DNA from: Streptomyces sp. LUP47B
GTDB taxonomy: Bacteria; Actinomycetota; Actinomycetes; Streptomycetales; Streptomycetaceae
Length of the DNA stretch: 64,000 nt
NCBI RefSeq assembly: GCF_001746295.1
Contig: NZ_MJAH01000015.1
Location: 266,804-330,803, forward strand
Reading direction: 5' to 3'
In this document: positions 34,574 to 42,540 of the stretch, one piece after another
How positions within the stretch are numbered: the first letter of the stretch is position 1
Layout of the letters: every line of letters begins with the position of its first letter
Notes under the pieces: generated by a model
What the model saw: the letters and a program-made list of their open reading frames with translations, nothing else
What the model was told of the DNA's origin: nothing
Databases searched by the model: none
Made by a program: the position numbers and the translations under genes

Positions 34574-35380
34574 TCAGGCGCTCGCCTTCTCCTGAGGCTG
34601 CTCCTGGTCCCGCTGTTCGTCGTCCGGGAGGATGCCCAGTTCCGCGTCCCGGATGAACTCCACCTCGCGGCGCAGCAGGCGGAACCACATGAAGACCACG
34701 AAGCCGGCGAAGACGAACCACTCACCGGTGTAGCCGAGGTTCTGGAAGGCCTTGAGGTCCAGCCCGCTGTCGGCGGGCGCGGTCGCCGGTACGGCCGTCA
34801 TCCCGGAGTCACCGGTGTTGAGGGTAACCCACGCGTCGTACACGCCGTACGGCACGAGGTTGATCAGCGAGGCCGCGCTGATCGCCGAGGTCTGGCCGGC
34901 CGGAAGACCGCCCTGGGCGCTGACGCCGTTGTCGCCGGGGGTCTCCGACGCCTGCAGCGCACCGGTGACGGTGACCTCGCCCTTCGGCGCGGCCGGGACC
35001 TTCGCCGGATCGGGCGTGCCCGGCAGCCAGCCCCGGACCACGGGCAGGGCCTTGCCGCCGTCGGTGCGCAGCAGCGTCAGGACGTAGTAGCCGTCCCGGT
35101 CGTCCAGTTGCCGGTCGGGGACGAGCAGCTGCTTGTCGTAGCGGCCGGTCGCGGTGGTCTGCTTGCCGGAGGTCACCTTGTCCACCGGCAGCAGCTCGAC
35201 CAGCGGTCGCGCGGCCTCCCGCGCATCGGTGGTGACCTGCTGCTCGGCGTCCCGGCTCGCCGTCATCCGGTCCTCGAACCGGCTCAGCTGCCACGACCCC
35301 ATGAAGATGCAGAACGGGATGGCGAGCAGCACGAAGACATTGATGCCGAACCAGCGGGGCGTCAGCAGAAACCGGTACAC
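34574..35380 (-). CDS. SURF1-family cytochrome oxidase assembly protein
   Basis: The 268-residue membrane protein has the SURF1 layout. A first helix (FGINVFVLLAIPFCIFMGSWQL) is followed by the invariant-like GSWQLSRFEDR, an outside domain with VPDRQLDDRDGYYVLTLLRTDGGKALPVVRGWLPG, a second helix near residues 220-240 (WFVFAGFVVFMWFRLL) and an acidic tail. SURF1 proteins help insert heme a or assemble cytochrome aa3 oxidase. The start is GTG at 35380. No oxidase genes are adjacent here. Confidence 0.93.
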   Translation of the reverse strand: MYRFLLTPRWFGINVFVLLAIPFCIFMGSWQLSRFEDRMTASRDAEQQVTTDAREAARPLVELLPVDKVTSGKQTTATGRYDKQLLVPDRQLDDRDGYYVLTLLRTDGGKALPVVRGWLPGTPDPAKVPAAPKGEVTVTGALQASETPGDNGVSAQGGLPAGQTSAISAASLINLVPYGVYDAWVTLNTGDSGMTAVPATAPADSGLDLKAFQNLGYTGEWFVFAGFVVFMWFRLLRREVEFIRDAELGILPDDEQRDQEQPQEKASA

Positions 35381-35423
35381 ACTCCCACGGTACGGGGCCG
35401 CTCCGGGGCGGCGGGGCGCGGGG

Positions 35424-35798
35424 TCAGAACCGTTCCGTCAGGTGGTCCCGGCCGGCCGGGGGCTCGTACGGCTCCGGCCAGAAGTCGGTGATGGCGGATA
35501 TACGGCCGCTCTCGTCCCCGGTGAAGAAGGAGATGGCGTACATCTCCTCCAGACCCACCGTGAAGTGAGCCCAGGTGACGACCTGGCCCGGTTCGGCGAC
35601 GATCCGCTCGACCCGCAGATGCCAGTCACCCGGGTACTCACGGTTGAACTCGACGTACCGCTCCCGTCCGCTGATGCGCTCACGGGTCTGCGGCAGGGTG
35701 TACACGACGTCCTCGGCCAGCGTGTCCGCGAACGCGGCCCAGTCGCGGGCCTCGGCAAGGGCCCAGAAACTCTCGACGGTCTTGCGCAGATCGGTCAT
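35424..35798 (-). CDS. NTF2-like (SnoaL-type) protein
   Basis: This 124-residue soluble protein starts MTDLRKTVESFWALAEARDWAAFADTLAEDVVYTLPQ. It continues with RISGRERYVEFNREYPGDWHLRVERIVAEPGQVVTWAHF and an EEMYAISFFTGDESGRISAITDFWPEP ending, the signature curved sheet of the SnoaL/NTF2 group. Members include small isomerases, cyclases and ligand-binding proteins; the function here is unknown. The ATG at 35798 gives the normal length. It is divergent from the S9 peptidase gene. Confidence 0.85.
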   Translation of the reverse strand: MTDLRKTVESFWALAEARDWAAFADTLAEDVVYTLPQTRERISGRERYVEFNREYPGDWHLRVERIVAEPGQVVTWAHFTVGLEEMYAISFFTGDESGRISAITDFWPEPYEPPAGRDHLTERF

Positions 35799-35949
35799 GG
35801 GGACGAGTCTGCACGCCGCCACTGACAACGGGCCCGGGCCGCCCTTTTCGACCTGGTCGGAAGGCGTTCGGGTAAGCGGCTGGTAGAAGTTTTCCACAGG
35901 CTGGGGACCTCGTCTGCGGATTGTCTGTGAAGGCAGGCAGTATGGGGTC

Positions 35950-37773
35950 ATGACTGAGAGCAACGGGTCCGCCGCGGCCGAGCGGAAGCACGACATGCCG
36001 GACTGGGAGAAGCGCTTCCGGGCGCCCCGGGTGTCCCTGCCCGACTGGGCGGAGGACGCCCCCGACCGCTCCTTGTTCGTCTCCAACGCCACGGGGACCT
36101 ACGAGCTGTACGCCTGGGACAGAGCGACGGGCGGACAGCGCCAGGTCACGGACCGGCCGAACGGCACCACGGACGGCGTGCTCTCCCCGGACGGCGCCTG
36201 GATCTGGTGGTTCGACGACAAGGACGGCGACGAGTTCGGCGTCTGGCGCCGCCAGCCCTTCGAGGGCGGCCCGGACGAGCTCGCCGCGCCCGGCCTGGGG
36301 GCCTCCTACCCGGCCGGCCTGGCCCTGGGCCGGGACGGCCGTACGGCGGTCGTGGGCTGTTCGACCGACGACGAGGGCACCTCCATCCACCTCGTGCGCA
36401 CCGGCGAGGACCCGGTGGAGATCTACCGGCACCGCGAGTCGGCGGGCGTCGGCGACCTCTCCCACGACGGCTCGCTGATCGCGGTCGAGCACACCGAGCA
36501 CGGCGACGCCATGCACTCGGCGTTGCGCGTGCTGCGCCCCGACGGCACTGCGGTCGCCGAGCTCGACGACACCAAGGGCGGCGCCGAGGAACTGGGCCTG
36601 GAGGTCCTGGGCTTCGCTCCGGTCGACGGCGACACCCGGCTGCTCATCGGCCATCAGCGGCGCGGCCGTTGGGAGCCGCTGGTGTGGGACGTGGCCACGT
36701 GCGAGGAGACCGACCTCGACCTGGACCTGCCCGGAGACGTGGGCGCCGAGTGGTATCCGGACGGCACAGGCCTGCTCATCGCGCACAGCTTCGAGGCGCG
36801 CAGCGAGCTCTTCCGGTACGACCTGGCGAGCGGCAAGCTCGAGAAGGTCCCGACCCCGCCCGGTTCGGTGTCCGGGGCGACGGCCCGCCCCGACGGCAGC
36901 GTGGAGTACCTGTGGTCCTCGGCCGCCGAGCCGTCGGCGGTGCGCTCGACGACGGGTGAGGTGGTTCTGGACCCGCCAGGTCTGAAGTCGCCTGGCTCGG
37001 TGCCGGTGGAGGACGTATGGGTGGACGGCCCCGGGGGCCGCATCCACGCCTTGGTCCAGAAGCCCGCCGGCACGACGGGGCCACTGCCGACGGTCTTCGA
37101 CATCCACGGCGGTCCGACCTGGCACGACAGCGACTCGTTCGCGGCGGCTCCGGCGGCGTGGGTGGACCACGGGTACGCGGTCGTCCGGGTCAACTACCGC
37201 GGCTCCACGGGGTACGGGCGGGCGTGGACCGACGCGCTCAAGCACCGGGTCGGACTGATCGAGCTGGAGGACATCGCGGCGGTCAGGGAATGGGCGATCG
37301 GCTCCGGTCTCGCCGACCCCGAGCGGCTGATCCTCACCGGGGGTTCCTGGGGCGGCTACCTCACGCTCCTCGGCCTGGGCACCCAGCCTGAGGCGTGGGC
37401 CCTGGGAATCGCGGCGGTGCCGGTCGCGGACTATGTCACGGCGTTCCACGACGAGATGGAAGCGCTGAAGGCGATGGACCGTACGTTGCTGGGCGGCACG
37501 CCGGAGGAGGTGCCGGAGCGCTTCGAGGCGTCGTCTCCGTTGACGTACGTGGACCAGGTCAAGGCTCCGGTGTACATCTCGGCGGGCGTCAACGACCCGC
37601 GGTGCCCGATCCGTCAGGTCGACAACTATGTGAAGCGGCTGGAGTCGAGGGGGGCGGTGCACGAGGTGTACCGGTACGACGCGGGTCACGGGTCCCTGGT
37701 GGTGGACGAACGGATCAAGCAGGTGAAGCTGGAACTGGACTTCGCGGAAAGGCATTTGGGGTCGCGGCGGTAG
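35950..37773 (+). CDS. S9-family prolyl oligopeptidase-like serine peptidase
   Basis: The 607-residue enzyme has an N-terminal beta-propeller (about residues 35-345, with repeated SPDGAW-type blade strands) and a C-terminal alpha/beta hydrolase. The catalytic Ser is in the elbow LTGGSWGGYLTLLGLG (about residues 465-480). The Asp is near INDPRCPIRQ-like VNDPRCPIRQVDNY, and the His is in DAGHGSLVVDERIKQ. The oxyanion-hole strand is FDIHGGPTWHDSDSF. It is probably a cytoplasmic acylaminoacyl- or oligopeptidase, with no signal peptide seen. It is followed by a large inverted repeat. Confidence 0.95.
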   Translation: MTESNGSAAAERKHDMPDWEKRFRAPRVSLPDWAEDAPDRSLFVSNATGTYELYAWDRATGGQRQVTDRPNGTTDGVLSPDGAWIWWFDDKDGDEFGVWRRQPFEGGPDELAAPGLGASYPAGLALGRDGRTAVVGCSTDDEGTSIHLVRTGEDPVEIYRHRESAGVGDLSHDGSLIAVEHTEHGDAMHSALRVLRPDGTAVAELDDTKGGAEELGLEVLGFAPVDGDTRLLIGHQRRGRWEPLVWDVATCEETDLDLDLPGDVGAEWYPDGTGLLIAHSFEARSELFRYDLASGKLEKVPTPPGSVSGATARPDGSVEYLWSSAAEPSAVRSTTGEVVLDPPGLKSPGSVPVEDVWVDGPGGRIHALVQKPAGTTGPLPTVFDIHGGPTWHDSDSFAAAPAAWVDHGYAVVRVNYRGSTGYGRAWTDALKHRVGLIELEDIAAVREWAIGSGLADPERLILTGGSWGGYLTLLGLGTQPEAWALGIAAVPVADYVTAFHDEMEALKAMDRTLLGGTPEEVPERFEASSPLTYVDQVKAPVYISAGVNDPRCPIRQVDNYVKRLESRGAVHEVYRYDAGHGSLVVDERIKQVKLELDFAERHLGSRR

Positions 37774-37797
37774 GTATTTGGTCTGCGGGTTCGTTGT

Positions 37798-37916
37798 GGC
37801 TGGTCGCGCCCGCGCGGCGGGGCCGCTGATGTCACAGCCCCGCGCCCCTGGGTGGGTACAGCTCGGCCGACTTCGAGTGCACCCACTCAGGGGCGCGGGG
37901 AACTGCGCGACCAGCC
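37798..37916. repeat. large imperfect inverted repeat (REP-like intergenic element/bidirectional terminator)
   Basis: The outer 12-base arms GGCTGGTCGCGC (37798-37809) and GCGCGACCAGCC (37905-37916) match perfectly. Inner arms of 20 bases (37838-37857 with 37881-37900) match at 19 positions and contain GCGCCCCTG. The element sits between the convergent S9 peptidase and TrkA-type genes. Sequences of this type (CGCGGGGAACTGCGCGACCAG) are known to me as dispersed in streptomycete intergenic regions. Confidence 0.7.
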
Positions 37917-37960
37917 CCCACCGCCCCGCAGCCGCGTAACAACCTGACCCGGCGGTATGG

Positions 37961-39874
37961 CTACGTACCCGCCCGGCCCCTGCGCCCCAGCAACTCCGCC
38001 AGCCCCCGCCGGGTCGCCGCCAGCACCACCCGGTCCGCCGCCTGCAGCACATACGTGTCCGGCAGGTCCCACGCCAGTCCCGGAGCGTCCCCGGACTCCT
38101 CCCGCGCCAGCACCCGCCAGGATCCCGCCCGGAACGCCTCGCCGACCGTCCGACCCTCCAACTGGGGATGGCCGCCCACATCCACCGCCGCGAACAGCAG
38201 CACCCGCCGCTCGACCGGGAACGCCCCCAGGATCTGGCGCCCCATCATCGCCCCGGCGAAGGCGGGAGCCGCCAGATGGGAGACACTCCGGCTCCGGGTG
38301 GAGGCCCGGGGGTGGGCGGCCCGCAGCGTCCGGTACACGGCCGTCGCGAAGTCGTCGTCGTACAGCCGCAGCACCACCCGCAGATCGGGCCGCACGGCCC
38401 GTGCGTACAGCACGGCCTCGAGATTCGTCGTGTCCGCGCTGGTCACCGCGAGCAGCGCATGGGCCCGGTGGATCTTGGCGGCCTCCAGGACCCCTTCCTG
38501 GGTGACGTCACCGAGCACCACCGGCACCCGCAGCCGTCGGGCCGTGGCGAGTCCCCGGGCCTCGGGGTCGGACTCGACGCAGACCACGGGGATGTTCAGC
38601 TCCCGCAGCCGCGTCAGCACCCGGGTGCCGATCTTGCCGAGCCCGAGCAGCACGACATGTCCGCCGAGGCCACGGGGCGGTTTGCGCAGGGAGGACGCGG
38701 TGCGGAAGGTGCCGAGCGCTTCCAGGACCGCCGCGAGGAGCACCGGAAGGAGCAGCAACCCGGCGAGTCCGGACAGCAGTTGCAGGATCTGCCGCCCGAC
38801 GGACTCCCCGATCGCGGGGTCGTCGATCGCGAACAGATCGAGCAGGGTCAGATAAAAGGCGCGCAGCGGATGGATCCCGGTCACCAGCCAGAGCGCGACG
38901 GCGAGCGCGAGCACGCATCCCACCATCCCCGCCAGCGACCACCGCAGCCGCCGCGAGAACAGCGAGGCGAACCACGGCATCACACCCCGCCCGTCAGGTA
39001 AGGAGGGTCCGGCGTAGGACACCTGCTCCAGCACGACGGTCGCGCGCCCGCCGCCGGCCCGTACCGCCGCCGCGTCCGGCAGCAGCGTCGGCCCCTGGTC
39101 GACGCCGGGCCCGGCACTGTCGGTCGGTGAGAGCAGGGCGAGCGTGGCAAGACCCGGGTCGGCGCTCGTCCCGTCCCCGGACGGCGGCCTTTCGACCGCC
39201 CGCAGCAGCAGGCCGCCGGTCTGGAGCACCTTGCTGGTGCCGGTCAGGGCGGTGGCGGCCAGCGCGGGCGCGGCCGTGTCGGCGTCGGAGAGCACGGTCG
39301 TGGACGCGTCGAAGCCGGTGCCGTCGGCCGAGCCGCCCGCCCCCTCGCCGGAGGCCAGCGCGGCGGCCTGGTCGAGGAGTTCCTCGATGTGCTGGCCGAG
39401 GCGCCGGTTGTACAGCCGCAGCACGAGCCGCAGCCGGGGGTTGAGGCGGCGGGCGGTGAGGGCGGCACGGATGTTGGTCTCGTCGTCGTCGTACACGAGC
39501 GCGAGCGCGTGCGCCCGCTCCACGCCGGCCTCGGCGAGCGCGGCCTCGGTCGGCTCGGCGGCCTCCATCAGCCGTACGCCGCCCGGCGGTTCGGCAGCAG
39601 GGACCGTACCGGCGTTGCCGCCGCCCCCGTTGCCGGTCAGGCCGGCGGCCGCCGTCACCACCCGGTCGAGCAGCGCGGACGCGGCTCGGGCCCGCACGAC
39701 CACCGGTGGCCGCACGGACCGTTCGGAGGCCGGCACGACGAGCGTGACCTGCTCGCCGTAGACCCCTCTGAGCTCGGCCGCCAGCCGGTGCGCGAGCCCG
39801 TCGTCCCCGCACACCACCATGTGCGCGGCCGTGTCGCCCGGCAGCCCTGGACTCTGGTTCGGAACGCTCCCCAC
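37961..39874 (-). CDS. TrkA-type NAD-binding protein with central two-helix membrane domain
   Basis: The protein is 637 residues from the GTG at 39874 (or 619 from the ATG at 39820). A first TrkA-N/RCK-like domain begins MVVCGDDGLAHRLAAELRGVYG. A membrane domain with helices lies at about residues 312-335 and 370-400. A second RCK domain follows (GHVVLLGLGKIGTRVLTRLRELNIPVVCVESDPEARG, VVLGDVTQEGVLEAA). The pore loop reads AFYLTLLDLFAIDDPAIGES and lacks the TVGYG potassium filter. It may regulate, or form, a non-classical cation channel. The start choice between the two codons is uncertain. Confidence 0.85.
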   Translation of the reverse strand: MGSVPNQSPGLPGDTAAHMVVCGDDGLAHRLAAELRGVYGEQVTLVVPASERSVRPPVVVRARAASALLDRVVTAAAGLTGNGGGGNAGTVPAAEPPGGVRLMEAAEPTEAALAEAGVERAHALALVYDDDETNIRAALTARRLNPRLRLVLRLYNRRLGQHIEELLDQAAALASGEGAGGSADGTGFDASTTVLSDADTAAPALAATALTGTSKVLQTGGLLLRAVERPPSGDGTSADPGLATLALLSPTDSAGPGVDQGPTLLPDAAAVRAGGGRATVVLEQVSYAGPSLPDGRGVMPWFASLFSRRLRWSLAGMVGCVLALAVALWLVTGIHPLRAFYLTLLDLFAIDDPAIGESVGRQILQLLSGLAGLLLLPVLLAAVLEALGTFRTASSLRKPPRGLGGHVVLLGLGKIGTRVLTRLRELNIPVVCVESDPEARGLATARRLRVPVVLGDVTQEGVLEAAKIHRAHALLAVTSADTTNLEAVLYARAVRPDLRVVLRLYDDDFATAVYRTLRAAHPRASTRSRSVSHLAAPAFAGAMMGRQILGAFPVERRVLLFAAVDVGGHPQLEGRTVGEAFRAGSWRVLAREESGDAPGLAWDLPDTYVLQAADRVVLAATRRGLAELLGRRGRAGT

Positions 39875-40055
39875 AAGGGAGAAGAGTGCCTCACCGTGAC
39901 GCGTGGTGCCACGGCCGGGGCCCCGGGTGATGTCATGTGATGGCCAACCTTCCCCAAGGAATCCCCAAACCCCCGCGCACACTGAACAAACGGACCTGCA
40001 CCGCCGTACGCACCAGCAGGGGAACCAGCACCTCACCACCGGAGGGATCCCGGCC

Positions 40056-41078
40056 GTGGCCGTCACCAAAGCACCCCCGCGCACGCGGGACACCGGCGAG
40101 GACCCGCGCCCGGCACCGGACCCGGAGGCGCGGCGCCTCAGCTCCCCCCTCCTGCTGACCCTGCTGATGCTTCTGGTGGTGCTGGGCCAGGGCCCGATCC
40201 GCGAGGCGCTGGGCGCGCCGGTCATGCAGAGCTGGATGACGGTGTTCGTCGCCGTGCTCGTCCAGGCGCTGCCCTTCCTGGTGCTCGGGGTGCTGCTGTC
40301 GGCGGCGATCGCGGTGTTCGTGCCGCCGTCCTTCTTCGCCCGCGCTCTGCCGAAGAACCCCACCCTCGCGGTGCCGGTGGCCGGGATGGCGGGCGTGGTG
40401 CTGCCGGGCTGCGAGTGCGCGTCCGTGCCGGTGGCCGGAGCGCTGGTGCGCAGGGGCGTCACCCCGGCCGCGGCGCTCGCCTTCCTGCTCTCCGCCCCGG
40501 CGATCAACCCGATCGTGCTGACGGCGACCGCCGTCGCCTTCCCCCGCAACCCCGAGATGGTCGTGGCCCGGCTCGTCGCGAGCCTGCTGGTGGCCTGCGT
40601 GATGGGCTGGCTCTGGCTGCGCCTCGGCCGCACCGACCTGTTGAAGACGCCGGCCCGTCACGACTACGAGGGGCAGGGCAAGGGCGCCGCCTTCTGGGGC
40701 TCGGTGCGGCACGACGTGATGCACGCGGGCGGCTTCCTGGTCGTCGGCGCGATGGCGGCGGCGACCCTGAAGGCCGTGGTCCCGCAGACGTGGCTGCGTA
40801 CGGCTGCGGAGAACCCGGTGATCGCCGTGCTGGCCCTGGCGGCCCTCGCCGTGGTGCTGTCGATCTGCTCGGAGGCGGACGCGTTCGTGGCGGCCTCGCT
40901 CACCCAGTTCTCGCTCACCGCGAAGCTGACCTTCCTGGTCGTCGGCCCGATGATCGACCTCAAGCTGTTCGCCATGCAGACGGGCACCTTCGGCCGCGCC
41001 TTCGCCCTGCGCTTCGCCCCCGCCACCCTCGCGCTGGCGATCGTCGTGTCGGTCCTGACCGGGCTGGTGATGCTGTGA
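40056..41078 (+). CDS. YraQ-type (DUF318) permease
   Basis: The 340-residue membrane protein has about eight helices and the family hallmark GMAGVVLPGCECASVPVAGALVRRGVTPAAALAFLLSAPAINPIVL, with a CEC motif near residue 120. A matching half near the C-terminus reads SICSEADAFVAASLTQFSL. GTG at 40056 is preferred because of GGAGGG about nine bases upstream. Its stop overlaps the next gene (GTGA). The pair with a TIGR03943-type protein is conserved in many bacteria; metal or thiol-related transport has been suggested, but the substrate is not established. Confidence 0.88.
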   Translation: MAVTKAPPRTRDTGEDPRPAPDPEARRLSSPLLLTLLMLLVVLGQGPIREALGAPVMQSWMTVFVAVLVQALPFLVLGVLLSAAIAVFVPPSFFARALPKNPTLAVPVAGMAGVVLPGCECASVPVAGALVRRGVTPAAALAFLLSAPAINPIVLTATAVAFPRNPEMVVARLVASLLVACVMGWLWLRLGRTDLLKTPARHDYEGQGKGAAFWGSVRHDVMHAGGFLVVGAMAAATLKAVVPQTWLRTAAENPVIAVLALAALAVVLSICSEADAFVAASLTQFSLTAKLTFLVVGPMIDLKLFAMQTGTFGRAFALRFAPATLALAIVVSVLTGLVML

Positions 41079-41785
41079 ACCGGCAGGCACAGTCGGCGGT
41101 CCTGTTCGTCCTCGGCGCGGCCCTTCTGCACGCGGGCGCCACCGACCTCTACCTCCGCTACGTCAAGGCGGGTCTGCGCCCGCTGGTCCTCGCGGCCGGT
41201 GTCGTCCTCATCGCGACGGCGCTGGCGACGGCCTGGTACGAGTGGCGGGCCAGAGCCAAGGAGGAGGAACACGCCCACCGTGAACCCCGGGTCTCCTGGC
41301 TGCTGGTCCTGCCCCTCTTCGCCCTGATCCTCGTCGCCCCGCCGGCCCTCGGCTCCTACAGCGCGATGCGCACGGGTACGGCCCTGCAGCAGTCGTACGG
41401 CTACACGAAGCTCCCGAAGAGCGGACCGGTGCCGCTCAGCCTCGCCGACTACGCGGGCCGGGCCGTCTACGAGCACGGCCGGGGTCTCGACGGACGGCAG
41501 ATCGTCGTCACCGGGTTCGTCGCCCTGGACCACTCCGGCGCGCCCTACCTGGTCCGCATGGCCCTCAACTGCTGTGCGGCGGACGCCCAGCCGGTCAAGA
41601 TCGGCCTCACCGGGAAGATCCCGCCGGTCCTCAAGCCGGACGGCTGGCTCCAGGTCACCGGCACCTACACGGCCAAGCGGACCAAGGACACGGTGAACGG
41701 CGGTCCGATCCCGTACCTCGAGATCACGCAGGCCAAGCCGGTCCCGACGCCGCACGACCCGTACGACGAGACCTGGAACAACTGA
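41075..41785 (+). CDS. TIGR03943-type protein, partner of the YraQ permease
   Basis: The 236-residue protein has three hydrophobic helices in its first 95 residues and then a soluble domain. The soluble part carries GRQIVVTGFVALDHSGAPYLVRMALNCCAADAQPVKIGLTG, with a vicinal cysteine pair that could bind a metal or thiol. It ends WLQVTGTYTAKRTKDTVNGGPIPYLEI. GTG at 41075 overlaps the permease stop. Family members regularly occur next to YraQ-type permeases, so they probably form one transport complex. Confidence 0.87.
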   Translation: MNRQAQSAVLFVLGAALLHAGATDLYLRYVKAGLRPLVLAAGVVLIATALATAWYEWRARAKEEEHAHREPRVSWLLVLPLFALILVAPPALGSYSAMRTGTALQQSYGYTKLPKSGPVPLSLADYAGRAVYEHGRGLDGRQIVVTGFVALDHSGAPYLVRMALNCCAADAQPVKIGLTGKIPPVLKPDGWLQVTGTYTAKRTKDTVNGGPIPYLEITQAKPVPTPHDPYDETWNN

Positions 41786-41788
41786 CGC

Positions 41789-42025
41789 TCAGCCCTTCAG
41801 CGAGGCGAACGCCTCGTCCAGCAGCGCGACGAGGTCGAGGCGTCCGTCGGAGGCCGTCCAGTACTCCAGGGCGATGTTCAGGCAGTTCAGCGCGGCGCCG
41901 GCGCGAGCGGCCAGGGCGGGCCGCCAGCTGTGCTGTTTCTCCAGGTGGCGGGCGCGCAGGGACGGCGTGTCGTAGACGAGCCGGGTGGTGGCCAGGGCGC
42001 CGGCCGGGTCCTCGTGGTAGCGCCC
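41789..42025 (-). pseudogene. C-terminal remnant of a TetR-family regulator
   Basis: The frame ending at 41789 reads RYHEDPAGALATTRLVYDTP and then SLRARHLEKQHSWRPALAAR, AALNCLNIALEYWTASDG and LVALLDEAFASLKG. This matches the ligand-binding C-terminal half of streptomycete TetR proteins. The N-terminal half, with its helix-turn-helix, is absent: upstream of about 42025 the same frame becomes low-complexity, while a different frame carries an unrelated remnant. The fragment has no start or ribosome site. It is convergent with the TIGR03943-type gene, three bases away. Confidence 0.6.
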
Positions 42026-42225
42026 GATGGGAGATCCCCGGCCGCCAGCGAACCCAGGAACACCCCGACCTCGCCCAGCACCGCCGCATCCGCCGCAGAC
42101 GCCCGCAGCCGGTCCCGGATCGCCACTCCGGACGGGTCGGGCACCACGAACGACGCCGCCAACTCCCGCAGCCCGCCCACCCGCTCCCCTCCCGCCAGGC
42201 CGAAGACCCCTCTCACGGCAGTCAA
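42026..42225 (-). pseudogene. N-terminal remnant of a TnpB-like gene (tentative)
   Basis: A frame starting at 42225 reads FVVPDPSGVAIRDRLRASAA and DAAVLGEVGVFLGSLAAGDL, then loses sense at about 42026. The block ADAAVLGEVGVFLGSLAAGDL resembles the start of streptomycete TnpB-type (IS200/IS605-associated) proteins, from memory. It abuts the TetR C-terminal remnant in a different frame. The simplest reading is insertion followed by deletion. Identity is tentative because only about 65 residues remain. Confidence 0.4.
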
Positions 42226-42488
42226 CGAGCAACCTCGGAAAAGGTCACCCGTTCGCCCCCAGTACTCCCGTTCCCCTCAGGGCCTCGAGCCCAGACACCC
42301 CCTGGCGGCAGCGAAGATCCCCGGCGCACCGCAGACGACCGGCCCACCCATCCGGCCCCGTCACTCACTCAAGCCTGACTCCCGCTCACTACGTCGCCAG
42401 CAGTTCCGAACCCCTCCGAGCGCGGGGCGCTGCCGCGGAGGCGTCGGCGTCACGCCCACCCGCCCGGCCCTTGCCCCTGCGGGAACCT

Positions 42489-42534
42489 CCCCCTAGCCTG
42501 CAATCTGACGATCCATCAGATACCGGCTAGGGGG
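42489..42534 (+). promoter_or_regulatory. hairpin enclosing the amidohydrolase ribosome-binding site
   Basis: CCCCCTAGCC at 42489-42498 pairs perfectly with GGCTAGGGGG at 42525-42534, with an inner TCTGA/TCAGA stem (42504-42520). The right arm is the only Shine-Dalgarno-like sequence and ends six bases before the ATG at 42541. It could block translation, or be a regulator operator. The rest of 42226-42488 has nothing I can support. Confidence 0.6.
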
Positions 42535-42540
42535 CAGGCA

